Source: Drechmeria coniospora
Lineage: Eukaryota > Ascomycota > Sordariomycetes > Hypocreales > Ophiocordycipitaceae
Length of the DNA stretch: 64,000 nt
Assembly (NCBI RefSeq): GCF_001625195.1
Contig: NC_054389.1
Location: forward strand, 558,001 to 622,000
Reading direction: 5' to 3'
Shown here: one piece after another, positions 46,388 to 57,940 of the stretch
Numbering within the stretch: position 1 is the stretch's first letter
Layout of the letters: each line of letters starts with the position of its first letter
Notes under the pieces: generated by a model
Told to the model about the DNA's origin: nothing
Database searches by the model: none
The model's input: only the letters and a program-made list of their open reading frames with translations
Made by a program: the position numbers and the translations under genes

Positions 46388-49300
46388 TGTGAGGGTGCAT
46401 CGCCTTGACTGCATGGAACGAGCGAGTTGGCCGGCACCGGGGGGAAGCCTTTCGGGGACCTCGTCGTTTCGAGACTCTTCCTTTTCTCCCCGCGACTCGG
46501 TCCCGCCTTGCGAGCCTTTCGCCTTCTGAGACGAGATGTTGAGGCGTTGAGGCATCTCTCACCGGCACATCAAACGACATTTATCACATGGCTTTTTTCG
46601 ACTCTATGACAACGCTTCTCGATTATCTCGGGTCTCTTTACGACTGGCGTTGGAGATTGTAGTTCCTCGGGTGGATGGTCATGAAGTCAATTTTACAGTT
46701 GTCTGCTTTTATCCCAGTTTTGCCCTCATCACACCCCTAGTTGTTTCTTTGTGCATTGCTTGTGACGCGACGATATCCTTGTGATTTGAGCTGTTCTGGA
46801 GCGAACATGTTCCCCTGCCTGCTTCACTCGGCGCTCTGCGTCGGACGCTGATGTGCCATCGATTCTCGCTCACCTGTCCCCTGTTTGCTGCTTGGATATA
46901 TAATGTGCTCTGCTCGATTTTCGGGCTTGTACAACCATCGACGAGCTTTGCTTCCCACCCCAGCCTTGTTTCCTTGCTATATTGGCTCATATGGCTCTTG
47001 CCATTCACTGTTGCCGTCGCCGCAATGCATAACCCGCTTTGTCACCGCCAGGGCGCACATTATTCGTCTCGATACACGGTCGACTACGCGTTGGCGTGCC
47101 TACTTTGCTGGCAGAAGGATGTGAGGATACTTTTGCGTGACGTGCAGGTGGACTGAATCCGTTGGATGCGAGGCAGCCCTGCGAAGGCACGATAGAAGCA
47201 CGTCATGTCACGACTGAATGAGGAAAACGTTTCTGGCTTCCGGTCCGTGTGTTCAGCATGCAGGTGATCATTCTCTCATGCCCTCGCATCGCCATGGGCT
47301 CCCAAGGAACATACATTTGCCGAGTCGGGGGGCCAACACAACATTTCCGTCACCCGGCCAGAGGGGAGACATTTGCGAGCAAGAATATCTTTGCCATTCT
47401 CCCCTTCGGCGGACTTGCCACGGGACACGCTGAATAGGCCATATAGCATGTCTGGGATAAGGATGACGAGGACGAAGAGGAGATAATTGATGGATGAATC
47501 GTTTGATCTACTGAATGGCCACCTCCATTGTTCATCCATGAGACATCCGCAGTGCCGAACGGCCATGACGCAACTCGATTGGGCTCCTCTGCCGCTGCTC
47601 CGGTTCCAACTTCTCATCTTTATTCGAGCAGGTTCCTTGTTCAAATGATGACTGGCCGAATGTCCCATTCGCACCAATGCCTGATGGGTGCTTCCTCTCC
47701 CTCTCTATCGTTCCACGCCTGATTATTCTCGATTGTCCTGGTGCAACATAGCATCAACTGTGGCGGCTTTGAAGCGCCGGCGAGCATGACGAAGCCCCTT
47801 TACATCCATGGCAACGATGAGGCGGCGGTCCCATTCCCGCCAGGCCTTCTTTTGGAATGGTTCGTACTATATTTCGTTGACGTATGATTGACTGTCCCTG
47901 TGCCGGTTTGCCCTATAATACTGTAAGAGTAGTTTCGGTGTAAGTGTAAACCGAAGGCTATTTTTAGACATCTCTATTGATCCCCTACTTGTAGTTGTCG
48001 AGGATACGCCAAGTAATGCTACAGTACATGTCACATACTCGTATGCCGTGTGCATGTATACATACGTGTATCCATACATGAAAGTATATACGTGCACATA
48101 TCCGCAATTTGTCCCTGTCCCTGCCGTCCTTGGCTTTGAACTGGAGCAAGGTGTGCGGAGTATGAATAGTTTGCGTGTACGGAGTACCCCTATTCCCTTC
48201 GAGACTCGTGGATACGACCCGTCACAGTGGTGACGCTGCTCGTGAGTCTACTGCAACAATATACCGTACCGAGCTCATGCACACCACGTCTTTACGAAAA
48301 TTACCCTGGCAGCATATCAAGTCACCATTATGTTGTAGGAGACAAAGAGCTTTTTGTCTTCTTTGTGTTCCGTTGCAGTTGGGCAGTGACTGACAGTAGC
48401 ACGACCTCGATCGAAGCCAGCCCAGTGCGTGCGAGTGCGCAACTGAATCTCCAGGTAGGTAGATGCTACCGACTGTGCACTCAATATATATTACTCGTTT
48501 ATGCGGGGACTTGCGTGTACAGTTACATATACGTGTATACAGTACAAGTATGTATTTGTAAGTAGGGGAGTACGGAGTACGGAGTAAGGATATTGTAATT
48601 ACTGTTACTGGTATACGTCCACTCAGACGTATATGCCTATGTACTATACGCAAAGGAAAGCAAGCGGACAGACAACACACTTGCAAGGGGTACTTGTGCA
48701 GTCGGAACTCCTTGTAGCTATGGTAAATGTCGCATGGCGATACAACGATCACTGCTCCGTGGTGATAGCAAGAACTTGATACTGTAAACAGCCGAGTATT
48801 GCCCAAGGACTTCTTCCCAACGACCTCTGCCAGCGCCCCAAATGACACACCTTCTGTACAATACACATTCATGTGCATCTACCGTTTGTTAGGAAATGCA
48901 CGCACATTTACTTTGTATCCAGTGCACTGCACTTCTCGGTGTATTTTTCTTGGCTGTACCTGTAAAACTCGGGCACCGTATTCACCGCATGTATTTGCAT
49001 GCACACTTGTACGAAACTCCCCACTCAACATGCCTCGGGTTTGGGCACGAGGTTAAGCTGGTACAGCATATATAAACAGTATTACATACAATACAAACAT
49101 AATATCTGTGTGCCAACCGGCCGGCAGGTCGACTGTTCGTGGTGGCCACTCCTCTTAGACGTTGTCGTAGTAAATCATTCCGATCGTCAAGTTCGTATCC
49201 GATTCGTTTCGGTCGAGGCCCCTTGGCCATGAAGGTTGTTGGTCGACTAATATCTGTCTACCATGCTTCGCATGCTATACAATAACCGTGGCGAATTCAT

Positions 49301-49712
49301 CCGCCTGTGGTCGAGGCACTCGCATTATTTCTCCATTTCCGGCGCAGAAACAAAGCGGTCGAAGGGGTGTTTTTTTTTATCGAGAGACTGCGTTCTTGGG
49401 AGCAGGACATGGGCTCGCCCTTGCAATCGATGCGAAAGTAGCTTCGTGCGGATAAAGTCCCCGTGGTTTCTCGGCATTCGAACCTAAGGCTATTGAAAGG
49501 GGTGCTTATCGAAAAGAAAAAAGAGGCCGTGGAAGAGGTGCAGCGATGAGCAGCGACAAAGGAAGTTGCCCTGCTGCAGGGAACGCATCCGAGTGTGTTG
49601 GAAGATTGGCCAACCTCTACCGACATCGTTTACTTGCTCTCCGATCAGGTTGCTGCCAATTTGATCGTGACAGGGAGTGCGTCGAGTAGTAATCTGTATG
49701 CATGTACGCGAA
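46388..49712. other. Gene-free flank between the RRM gene and the six-cysteine array
   Basis: Positions 46388-47870 are neutral sequence, perhaps a long 3' untranslated region or lost gene. Positions 47870-48620 and 48880-49110 have GTAC words and ATACGTGTAT-like runs. Open frames such as 48222-48878 on the minus strand have no recognisable feature. Composition becomes AT-richer to the right. Confidence 0.45.
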
Positions 49713-50378
49713 TCAATAATGAAACATGTCTTCTTCCCAAAGCGTTCCTCTGCATGTCCCCTTGAAGTCGGTTGTGTTTGGGTACTGGGAGACGTCATAG
49801 TCGGACTCCAAGGCGTCAAAACCGCCCTTGGGGACAACATAGTGCTCGACGGGTTGCAGCACTGCCCATTCACGGCAGCCATCCTCGTCAACTTTCAGCT
49901 GTTTCATGATCCTCGTCATGTTTTTTTCGTCGTCTTCATTGAAATTATAGCAATACTGTTTGAAAAGCCAGTCGGTGTATCCCTTGTGCCTTCGTTGTCG
50001 TCCTTGACTGTATCTCAGGCTGTAGTCCACGATACAGGGCGGCAGCGGGTATTCATCGACATCGTTGATTCCACCAGCTTTGCATCTGTTTATGATTCTG
50101 CGGTAGGCATCCATGTCTTTCTGGCTGGCTTCGCACCCAACCCCTAGCCAAAAATGACCGAAGTGTTTTCCCACCGTGCACAGATCCGCTAGGAGTGTTG
50201 TATCTATATGCTGATGGTTCGCAATAAGTATTGTGCAGGAATCTCCAAACCCGTTAATCTTATCGACATAGACATGGTTGGACGTTGGCATGCCTCTGCG
50301 CCATGGCGTGGCCACAGCTTTGGCCGAGAGTAGAACGACCGCAAGTGACAGCGGCTTGACGTTGTCCCAGAATAACAT
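49713..50378 (-). CDS. Six-cysteine secreted protein, family member A
   Basis: A single exon of 221 residues. Residues 1 to about 22 look like a signal peptide (MLFWDNVKPLSLAVVLLSAK). The mature part keeps the six cysteines shared by the family: SCTILIAN, GVGCEA, LPPC, KQYCYNF, DGCREWA and FKGTCRG. It is the most distant member: the middle part is Arg/Lys-rich and the tail reads YPNTTDFKGTC, where the others have YPKTSDFN. The function is unknown and I do not recognise the family; an extracellular role, perhaps in host or microbe contact, is an inference from the signal peptide and cysteines. About 3.4 kb from the next copy. Confidence 0.72.
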   Translation of the reverse strand: MLFWDNVKPLSLAVVLLSAKAVATPWRRGMPTSNHVYVDKINGFGDSCTILIANHQHIDTTLLADLCTVGKHFGHFWLGVGCEASQKDMDAYRRIINRCKAGGINDVDEYPLPPCIVDYSLRYSQGRQRRHKGYTDWLFKQYCYNFNEDDEKNMTRIMKQLKVDEDGCREWAVLQPVEHYVVPKGGFDALESDYDVSQYPNTTDFKGTCRGTLWEEDMFHY

Positions 50379-53300
50379 GACGCTTTCTTTCGACAGTCCT
50401 TGCCGGTTTTATCGATTCAAAGTTGTGACTTCGTTCGGCCTTTGGAAGATGGATGGAATGCGGGTTGCTCATTCATTCAGCGTGTAATTATATATTTATA
50501 TGCTTGTGTACGTTACAGGTAGGCAGGCACCTGTTACATATACAAGTAAAAGTTGTTATGGACCGGCACGGCGCCAAGGGAAAAGGGCTGTAAGTACTTA
50601 GTTAGTGTCTCCGATATGAGTATGTAGTAAAGCAAGCGTACCAAAAGTTGCCGTTGTCGTACTAATACGCCCCATGATACGGGGGCGGACAGACCTCGTG
50701 GAGTTGGTGCACCGCCTATTATTGTGCATGTTTATGGGTTGCAAACAAAACCTGGTAACAAGTGCTCCGTATTGCTCCGTCCGTTTACGTACACATACGA
50801 GCACGGTAATAGCAGATCGAGTGCTCAATTACCAAGGATCATGGCAACCTTGCCTTTTTCAGCCTTGTATATTAACATAACATTGATGACGGGATTATAG
50901 GATGAGTCCAGTTTCCACCTGCCCTCCTCGGAGTCGGTTTTGATTCCGCATCGGCACCCGCGCCCTAGCGCCGGCATCCTTGGTTGCACGTAAACCATGG
51001 GACGGGTAGTGGCTGAGACGCATGGATCGTCTACCTCAGGTACGTGTACGCGAGATGTGAAAGTATGACTCGTCGAGGCAGCCGTATTCGCAGGCAAGGT
51101 ATAGACAAGTGGATAGACGGTAGGTAAGTAAGTGTTGGTATCTCAGGGGTGTTGATTCATTACTGGTAGCCTCTCGCAACGGTCGTAGAGTAAGTGCGTC
51201 GGAACTCCTACATGTACATGTAAGTACGGAGTACGGAGTACTGTACACCTAATTACAGTACTGTACTCCGTACAATACAGTAGTTGCCTGCAAGTACATG
51301 CACTTGTTGTAACGTTTGGTTGTGCGCAAAACGCATGCCGAGGTTTGGTGATAGTATTACCACATATTAATAGCACAAGACTGCTACTTTGGTACCGATT
51401 TCAACTCGTACTTGTGCTTGTACAAGGACGCGTCGGGATCCGCCGGGGACCCGTCCGGGGACCCTCCGGGCACCTACGGGCACGGGGCCATTATCAAGAA
51501 ATAACTGATTTTCCCGAATATCTAACGCAAAAGTACTTCATACTTCAACGAGTGGACAGACAGATGCCAGGATTTGAACAATTGCGGGAGCAGTGCTCTC
51601 CACCGCATCCTGGCGCAGCCAACTATGGAGTAACCCTTATGAACAATGACCTATAGTGTGTCTACCGTGATGGACTTGTTAAGTAAGTGTACTGTACCCG
51701 ATCCTACTTACTCGTGCATTCACCATTAAGCACATGCACATACTTACGCCCGCCCTGGCTGAAATTTCGCCCTATTATTACAATAAAGTATGCAGAAGTC
51801 CTTGTAGTTACATGGACATACAACTGCACTCGTATGCATCCTGTACTCCGTATTGCAGCTGCAATTACTTACGTATGATTTACTGTCAGTGTAAGTAAGA
51901 AGGAAAAGCGAAGTGGCTCCAATCCTGCGGCGGGAGCTGCTCCTTCACTCCCCTGGTATGTTGTATATGCATGCTCTTCGTGCGTTACTTGTACAGGTTG
52001 GTGAATTTCTTCAGCCAAGGATGCCGATACGAACCCACCCGCTGTCTCGTAAACCTTGTAATTACCTGTAGGTGTACTGTATGCACCTGCACCTACTTAT
52101 AACTACGTACTCCGTACACGCAGATGTAGTTGTAGTTGTGTTGTTGTAGTAACAAGCACCTGTAGCAATAACCCACCTAACACGCCCCGCCAGCAGCTCG
52201 CAATCGAGGAGTGACGATCAAGATGCGAGTAAGTACAAGTGCTCGTACATGCAATTGCATGCGTAAGTACAAGTATGAGTACATCAAGGTTTGAGTGCCT
52301 GGCCAATAAGCACCTTCTATCGATGTGCGAGGGAATTCTTGTTCTTGTTGCTTACGACTTGGTCAAGTTAGGTGATGGGTGCAATATTGTGTTCCTGATG
52401 AACAGGTACGTCAGGGTTCCTGAATGGCCAACGTGTCGTCGGATACATGCAATGGGGGTTGAGGGAAAAGGGGGTAGAAAGTCGACGAGGACAAATTCAA
52501 CGCATAGTGGATGTGCGGAGCATGTCTCGTAGGAATAAATAAACTTACTGTAGATGTACGCCTCCTAGATGACAGCATACTTGGCGCCAACAAAATGAAA
52601 GGGTTAGCGAATCATTACGCGAGAGGAGTAGAGAAATGGCGCCATATTGGACATGGGAGCAGCGGCATCATAATACCAGGGCGGGAATCGGCAAGCATGT
52701 ACGGAGTACAGTACTTGCACTCCGTACGGATGGCTAGCTGTCCGGAGCGTTCTTATTCCCCGTCGTATAACGGTACGAATAATATGTCGCACGCGCTACC
52801 GTACGGAGATCCCCGAATGATTGTGCATGTGTTATGAGATGGTACTGGACATGTCCGATTCCATTGACGAGCACCCCACTGAAATATTGCAAGGGTAGGC
52901 GTGCTTCCACGTGCTTGCAAGCGTTCTTGCAAGGTATTTGGAGCGGTGCTGTAAGTACGTGTGCCAAGTATTATTGCTGTACTCTGTATTAGAGGTGTTC
53001 TTGGATGGAATGCAGGATCGTGTGAGCCGCGGCGAAGCCTGCTGCATGGACATGGATTAGCCCGTACGAATCGCAGCAAGGGGCCCCGCGCGCATCGATG
53101 CACATACAGACTACAGCACTCCAATATATGTGCAAATACTCCGGACTTGTTGCCGTATGAGATTGGACGGCAAAGGTATTCATAACAGCTCCGGAGGGGC
53201 TACATCTACTTTGGCCATCTTGAAATACCACACCACCACGTTGCATGGAACGTGTACGGATACGGAGTATATACATGGTCAGCAAACTGGTGTGTGTACA

Positions 53301-53787
53301 AGTAAGAGGAAGGAGTTCAGTGTCCCGTATCTACACGCATGTACTGTACATCTGTCGTGTGTAAATAGGTATACTTAATGCACAGCTACTCAGCGTACAG
53401 CTGTAAGTGACTACGCCGTATCCCGGGAAATCAGTTGTTTCTTAACAATAGGATCGCGTGCAAAACCTCTGCCTATGTGCAAGTACCATGGAAGGATCGT
53501 GTACTGTCAGTACACGTTGGTACAAGGATTTGCGAGACTCCATACTTGGGTCTTGTATTTGAACTGCGGATGCACTGTCACAAGGGCCCTAACATAAAGC
53601 ATTATTACTCACATGTACTTGTATAATCCTACCGGTAAAGGTGGACACCAGGCTCCAGGTTGCCGGAACTGGTGGACCTTGGCCATGTTTGGGCTTGATC
53701 ATGTATACTTCACTACCATCCTGATTTGCTCATTCATGCTTTCTAATCGAATCATTGATTCTAGTTACATATATCCATGTTTCTTTC
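50379..53787. other. AT-richer spacer with GTAC words and unexplained islands
   Basis: GTAC words occur at 51180-51320, 52060-52130, 52690-52730 and 53330-53400. A short GC-rich repeat of GGGGACCC type lies at 51425-51485, directly before the hairpin at 51566-51614. Positions 53640-53700 (GGTTGCCGGAACTG, then TTTGGGCTTGAT) match segments at 56547-56607 and 61317-61375, so part of the duplicated unit of the array is already present here. No gene seen. Confidence 0.45.
51566..51614. other. Nested hairpin with tRNA-like 3' sequence on the minus strand
   Basis: GCCAGGAT (51566-51573) pairs perfectly with ATCCTGGC (51607-51614). Inside it, GCGG pairs with CCGC and GAG with CTC around a seven- or eight-base loop. 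Read on the minus strand, it contains GTTCAAATCC, close to the B-box of tRNA genes. The span is too short for a tRNA, so a tRNA relic or other structured RNA element is possible. Confidence 0.35.
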
Positions 53788-54477
53788 CTAGTTGGTACTG
53801 TTTTTGATCATATCCGCATTCCAGAGCAACCCATTGCACGTTGCGTTGAAGTCGGACGTTTTTGGATAGTCGGAAATATCATAGTTTGATGGATCTACCG
53901 TCCAACCGGCTGCCGTAGAAGAAACCCTGGAGAGCGAGACCACAAACTCAGCATATTCGCGACAGTAATTCGGATCAAGATTCAGCTTCGGTAAAAGGAT
54001 TTCCATATGCGCCTCTTCGACAAGGTCAAATTCATAGCACACCCGTTTGAGTATTTTGTCGACATAATTGGGATGCCAGCGTTCTTTTCCAACGCTGTCG
54101 TCAGAAGCAGATTTCATGACACATTTCGGTAGCGCATGAGGGTGGAAGTCGTATCCAAAGTCTTTGAATCTGTCCAGAATTCGATCGTATTCCACCCATT
54201 CGTGAGCGGGCGCCTTGCACCCATCCCTAAACATGAGACTGTTGAACGTGGTGGATATGGTGATCAGGGTCGACAGGTTTGCCTGACTTATAAGATGCGG
54301 ATTCCCCAGCTCGAGTTTGCACCCATGATGGGTGTGCCCAATCGGGGTGTCAGTCCTGTGAACGAAGAGATGCTCGGGAATAGGTGACCCCTCTGGCATT
54401 AGTACTCTAGCAACAGCATCGCTAGAGAGTAAGGCGGCAGCAGATAACAGTGCCTTGATGCTGTTGCAATATAACAT
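53788..54477 (-). CDS. Six-cysteine secreted protein, family member B
   Basis: A single exon of 229 residues. The start at 54477 (MLYCNSIKALLSAAALLSS) matches the signal peptide starts of members C, D and E; an in-frame ATG at 54597 would add 40 residues that would hide the signal peptide. All six family cysteines are present: HHGCKLELGN, RDGCKAPA, LPKCVM, KRVCYEF, NYCREYA and FNATCNG. Compared with D and E, the mature part keeps DGCKAP, RIL, GYDFHP, LPKC, YVDK and YPKTSDFN but is otherwise diverged, so this copy is older than the C/D/E group. The upstream 120 bp resemble those of the other copies. Function unknown. Confidence 0.75.
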   Translation of the reverse strand: MLYCNSIKALLSAAALLSSDAVARVLMPEGSPIPEHLFVHRTDTPIGHTHHGCKLELGNPHLISQANLSTLITISTTFNSLMFRDGCKAPAHEWVEYDRILDRFKDFGYDFHPHALPKCVMKSASDDSVGKERWHPNYVDKILKRVCYEFDLVEEAHMEILLPKLNLDPNYCREYAEFVVSLSRVSSTAAGWTVDPSNYDISDYPKTSDFNATCNGLLWNADMIKNSTN

Positions 54478-54711
54478 AACGCCCGATTGATCTTGTGTAT
54501 CAATACGATTTCGGTTTTTGAGTGCGAGTATGTCTTGTTCTGCCGTCCAGTCGTTGATTGATGGCGTACGTGGGTGATATCTTTGGCTGATATTCATGAC
54601 GGCTCCTCAGAAGGAAGATACATACAGATATATATATACACACTCAAGAATACAGATACATACATGTACAGACAAGTGGAAATGTACATGCAAAACGGAT
54701 ACGATACATTA

Positions 54712-54734
54712 GGGGGGAGGGGGGGGGGGGGGGG
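54712..54734. repeat. Poly-G tract
   Basis: Six G, A, then sixteen G, 235 bp upstream of member B (poly-C on the coding strand). Confidence 0.9.
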
Positions 54735-57132
54735 CAGATGTGAGTTCTGACAAGCAAGTAACATTCCTCTATTGATCCCACTTGGGTACAACCGTACCGC
54801 AGGTGTTTCCTTGTACACCTCCATACGGGAGTGTATTCTTGCACACACGTACATTTATGCCTAGTTACCTGCCAGTAAGTAGATACTTGCTTACTGTACG
54901 TACAAGTACTTCACTTTAAGTATAGTAGTAATACTTGGGTCATATATTATACGGAGCACTGCCGTGGCACTGGTGCATACAACCTGGGCATGTGAGTGCT
55001 TACACTTACGTGTACTTGCTTGTATTTGCGCTACACTGTGCCCACGGGCAGACTAAGTACTTATGATATACGGGTACATGTACGGTGCATACTCAATGTA
55101 GGAGCACAGTAGTTGTAGGTATCCTTAAATGGGGTGCTCGGTACACTTACTTATTCGTAATAATAGTACCGACGATATGGAGTACGGCGGTGTCGTCCGA
55201 TTCTGGAGCAGGTCTCAAGCCCATATAGCGTGGGAAGGTTTGCTATTAAATACGAAGGCTGGCCATACAAGATACAGATACCTACCTACCAGTCACTGCA
55301 GACTCATCCTACTGCCTCCTACTACCTGATGCAAGGATCCCTGAAAACAAACGCTGCCATGCAATGCCATGATAGCATGCTAAAATACAGCGCAGGTGCT
55401 TGCATGAATGACACATATTTACAAGCACTTATACCTAAGGCACGTGTAGCAAATGCTCGCAAGTAGGTGTACATGTAAAACGAGTAAGGGGTTATTTTGG
55501 GCATTTACTCCGTACGGCACCAGCAACAGGGCAGCAGACCACTCGAGTACCTACCTACTTCTACTTACTGTACAGTACACGTAAGCGTTTTATGCGTTAC
55601 GGAGTTGCCGTACACTAGCGGTGCTAAGGAACTCATATATGTCTTCTTCCTTCGATATTATGCCAGGACAAGTAAGTTGGTGTGCAACTACACGTACTTG
55701 CATGGTGGGCTCTCCGGGTCGTCCACCGGCCTCATGCGACTTTGTGGATCAGTTTGACGAGAGTCGACTGACAACGGTACAAGCACAAGTAGGTTCTCGC
55801 TACTATTTACATGTACGAACACTCCCACCTACATGCATGTACATCAAGGTGTACACCGAAGTTTTTACTTGCTGTATCACCCCTGCATTTACGTACACAC
55901 GAAGCACTATCACGTACTACAAGTAGGTGTACAGAGGTAAGTATAAGGGCACAACATAGTGCTGAAGCTATACTAGTACTTGTACAGGTCCTTGGATGCG
56001 GCACCGTGTTTAGTGCAGTAATCGTACGATCTCCAGGTATACTAGCACAACTATTTAGGTGCACACCTAGGTGTTTAGTAATAATTACCAGGATCACATG
56101 AACGCAATACTCAAGTCCAAGTAAGCCTCTTCTTGCCGGCTACGCTTAAGATTCTACAACAATGGAGGGGAATGTATGGTATCAATAACGGCTGTATAGG
56201 GGCTGCTTTGGCATTAAGCAAATACCACAGCACCGTATGGTATTATGGTTGTACATGTACACCTGCAGTACGTGCGTAACATATGCGTCCATATGCGTCC
56301 ACATGAATGCTTCGAGGAGTAATTCGCTGTCCTGTGCCTACATGCGTCAATCATGTCGAAGTAAACAGGGGTACTCATAGCTGCAAGTCTGTAAGTAATT
56401 ACACGTACCTGCTTAAGCATGTGCACCGTACGCATCTACCCTACCATGGAAGCATAGTGTGCGTGTTGGTACGAGGATCCGCAAGATTCCATAGACTTCA
56501 GGTGCCCTGGTACAAGGGCACTAAAATAAAGCAATCCTACAGAGGATCGTGGACTCCAGATTCCGGGTTGCCGGAACCTGTGGACCTTGGGTCTGTTTGG
56601 GCTTGATGATGATGGCCATTGTACACGTTTTATTACAAACTTACATGCAAGTACGTGCAACGTGCCCGTACATGTACAGCTGATACGTAACTGTATTGAC
56701 AAGCTGGTGCGTTGGTGTCTTCTTAGGGTGTTTTTTTAATGGTCATGTACATCCCATTCATGGCCTTGGGCTCCTAAACAGTTCTATGGTTGATGGGAGG
56801 TTAGAGTGTGGGTACATACTACAATGTGCAAACGCCCTCAGCTCGGTACGGTGCACTCCGTCTAAAGATGAATAATAAGAACAAGATGCGGTATATATTG
56901 GTGAAAATGGTAATGTGAGTATGTAGGCTACGAGGAAGTCGTGTCCTCGACGGAATTGAGTCACCGAATCAATACGTGATCGAACTATTATTATAGGGAT
57001 CGATTGAACTATGTAGCGCCGTAAATCGCTATTCGAATTGCTATACCTTTCATCCGCCTCCATCACGACGTACATACCATATATACAACACAGTTGGCAG
57101 GGCGCGGGTTGGAAAATGTGCTAAGGCTTCCA

Positions 57133-57151
57133 CCCCCCCCCCCCCCCCCCC
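57133..57151. repeat. Poly-C tract of 19
   Basis: An uninterrupted C run 109 bp past the stop codon of member C (poly-G on the coding strand). The corresponding places near D and E only have short mixed C runs (CCGCTCCCCC and CCACCCCC). Confidence 0.9.
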
Positions 57152-57259
57152 ATACTTCTCGTTCTCGGTACAATCTTGATTTGGATATTCATGCTTCTAC
57201 TATCGGATCGCTAATTTTCTTTTAAGAAGTAGATTATTTGTATTTTTTCTAAGGGAGCC

Positions 57260-57940
57260 CTACTTTTTGTACATGTCCGGATTCCAACCTAACCCAGTAC
57301 ACGTCTCGTTAAAGTCGGACGTTTTTTGGTAGTCGAAAACAGAAAACTGCGAATCTGCCGTCCAACCACCTGTTGAACCAGAAATATCAGCAAAAACGCC
57401 TACCAAACTAGCCCATTCGCGACAGCCATCTTTATCAATATTTAGCGTCTTCATGAAGACATCGATATGCTTCTCCTCAACAATATTAAAGTCATAGCAC
57501 ACCCGTTTGTGTACTTTATCGACATATTGCGGATGACCGCGTTCCATTCCAGCAGTATCGACAAAAGTAGACTTGACGATGCATTTCGGTAATATATTAG
57601 GGTTAAAATTGTATCCGAAGGTTTTAATTCTGGTAAGAATTCGACTGTATGCATTAAGGTCCTCAGAGGGCGCCTTACAGCCATCCACCAACATAATGCG
57701 ACTAAATGTAGCGGAGGCGCGAGCTAGAACGTCTAGTAACGCATGATCAATGCGGTCTATATTCCCCAGCTGGACTTGACACCCGAACAGGGTAGGGTCG
57801 CCATAGACAAAGAGTCCAGTAGGCTTAGAAGCCCCTTCCGGTAGCACCAAGTTGTCATCAGCAACAGCAATACTTGCTGCACTGCTAGAGAGTAAGACTA
57901 CAGCAGATAGTAGTGCCTTAATGCAGTTTTAATATAGCAT
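57260..57940 (-). pseudogene. Six-cysteine secreted protein, member C, with a stop at codon 4
   Basis: The reading frame from ATG 57940 is open to the normal stop at 57260 (227 codons) except for TAA at codon 4 (57929-57931). Members A, D and E have a Trp codon at that place and B a Cys codon. Going from TGG to TAA needs two G-to-A transitions, seen as CC to TT on the plus strand. Everything after it is intact and very close to D and E, including all six cysteines (FGCQVQLGN, DGCKAP, LPKC, RVCYDF, DGCREWA, NETC) and the signal-peptide core. No other in-frame ATG restores a signal peptide. It is either recently inactivated or depends on an unseen start; which is not decidable here. Confidence 0.7.

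Larger units (their letters stand above)
54478..57259. repeat. Spacer between array members B and C, with duplicated segments
   Basis: Positions 54850-56110 carry GTAC words. Positions 56400-56640 and 56755-57110 recur in diverged form at about 61240-61430 and 61500-62100 (for example GGCTCCTAAA, TTCTATRGTT and CCCTCAGCTCGG), so they belong to the tandem unit. Poly-G/poly-C tracts are listed separately. No further gene seen. Confidence 0.6.
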
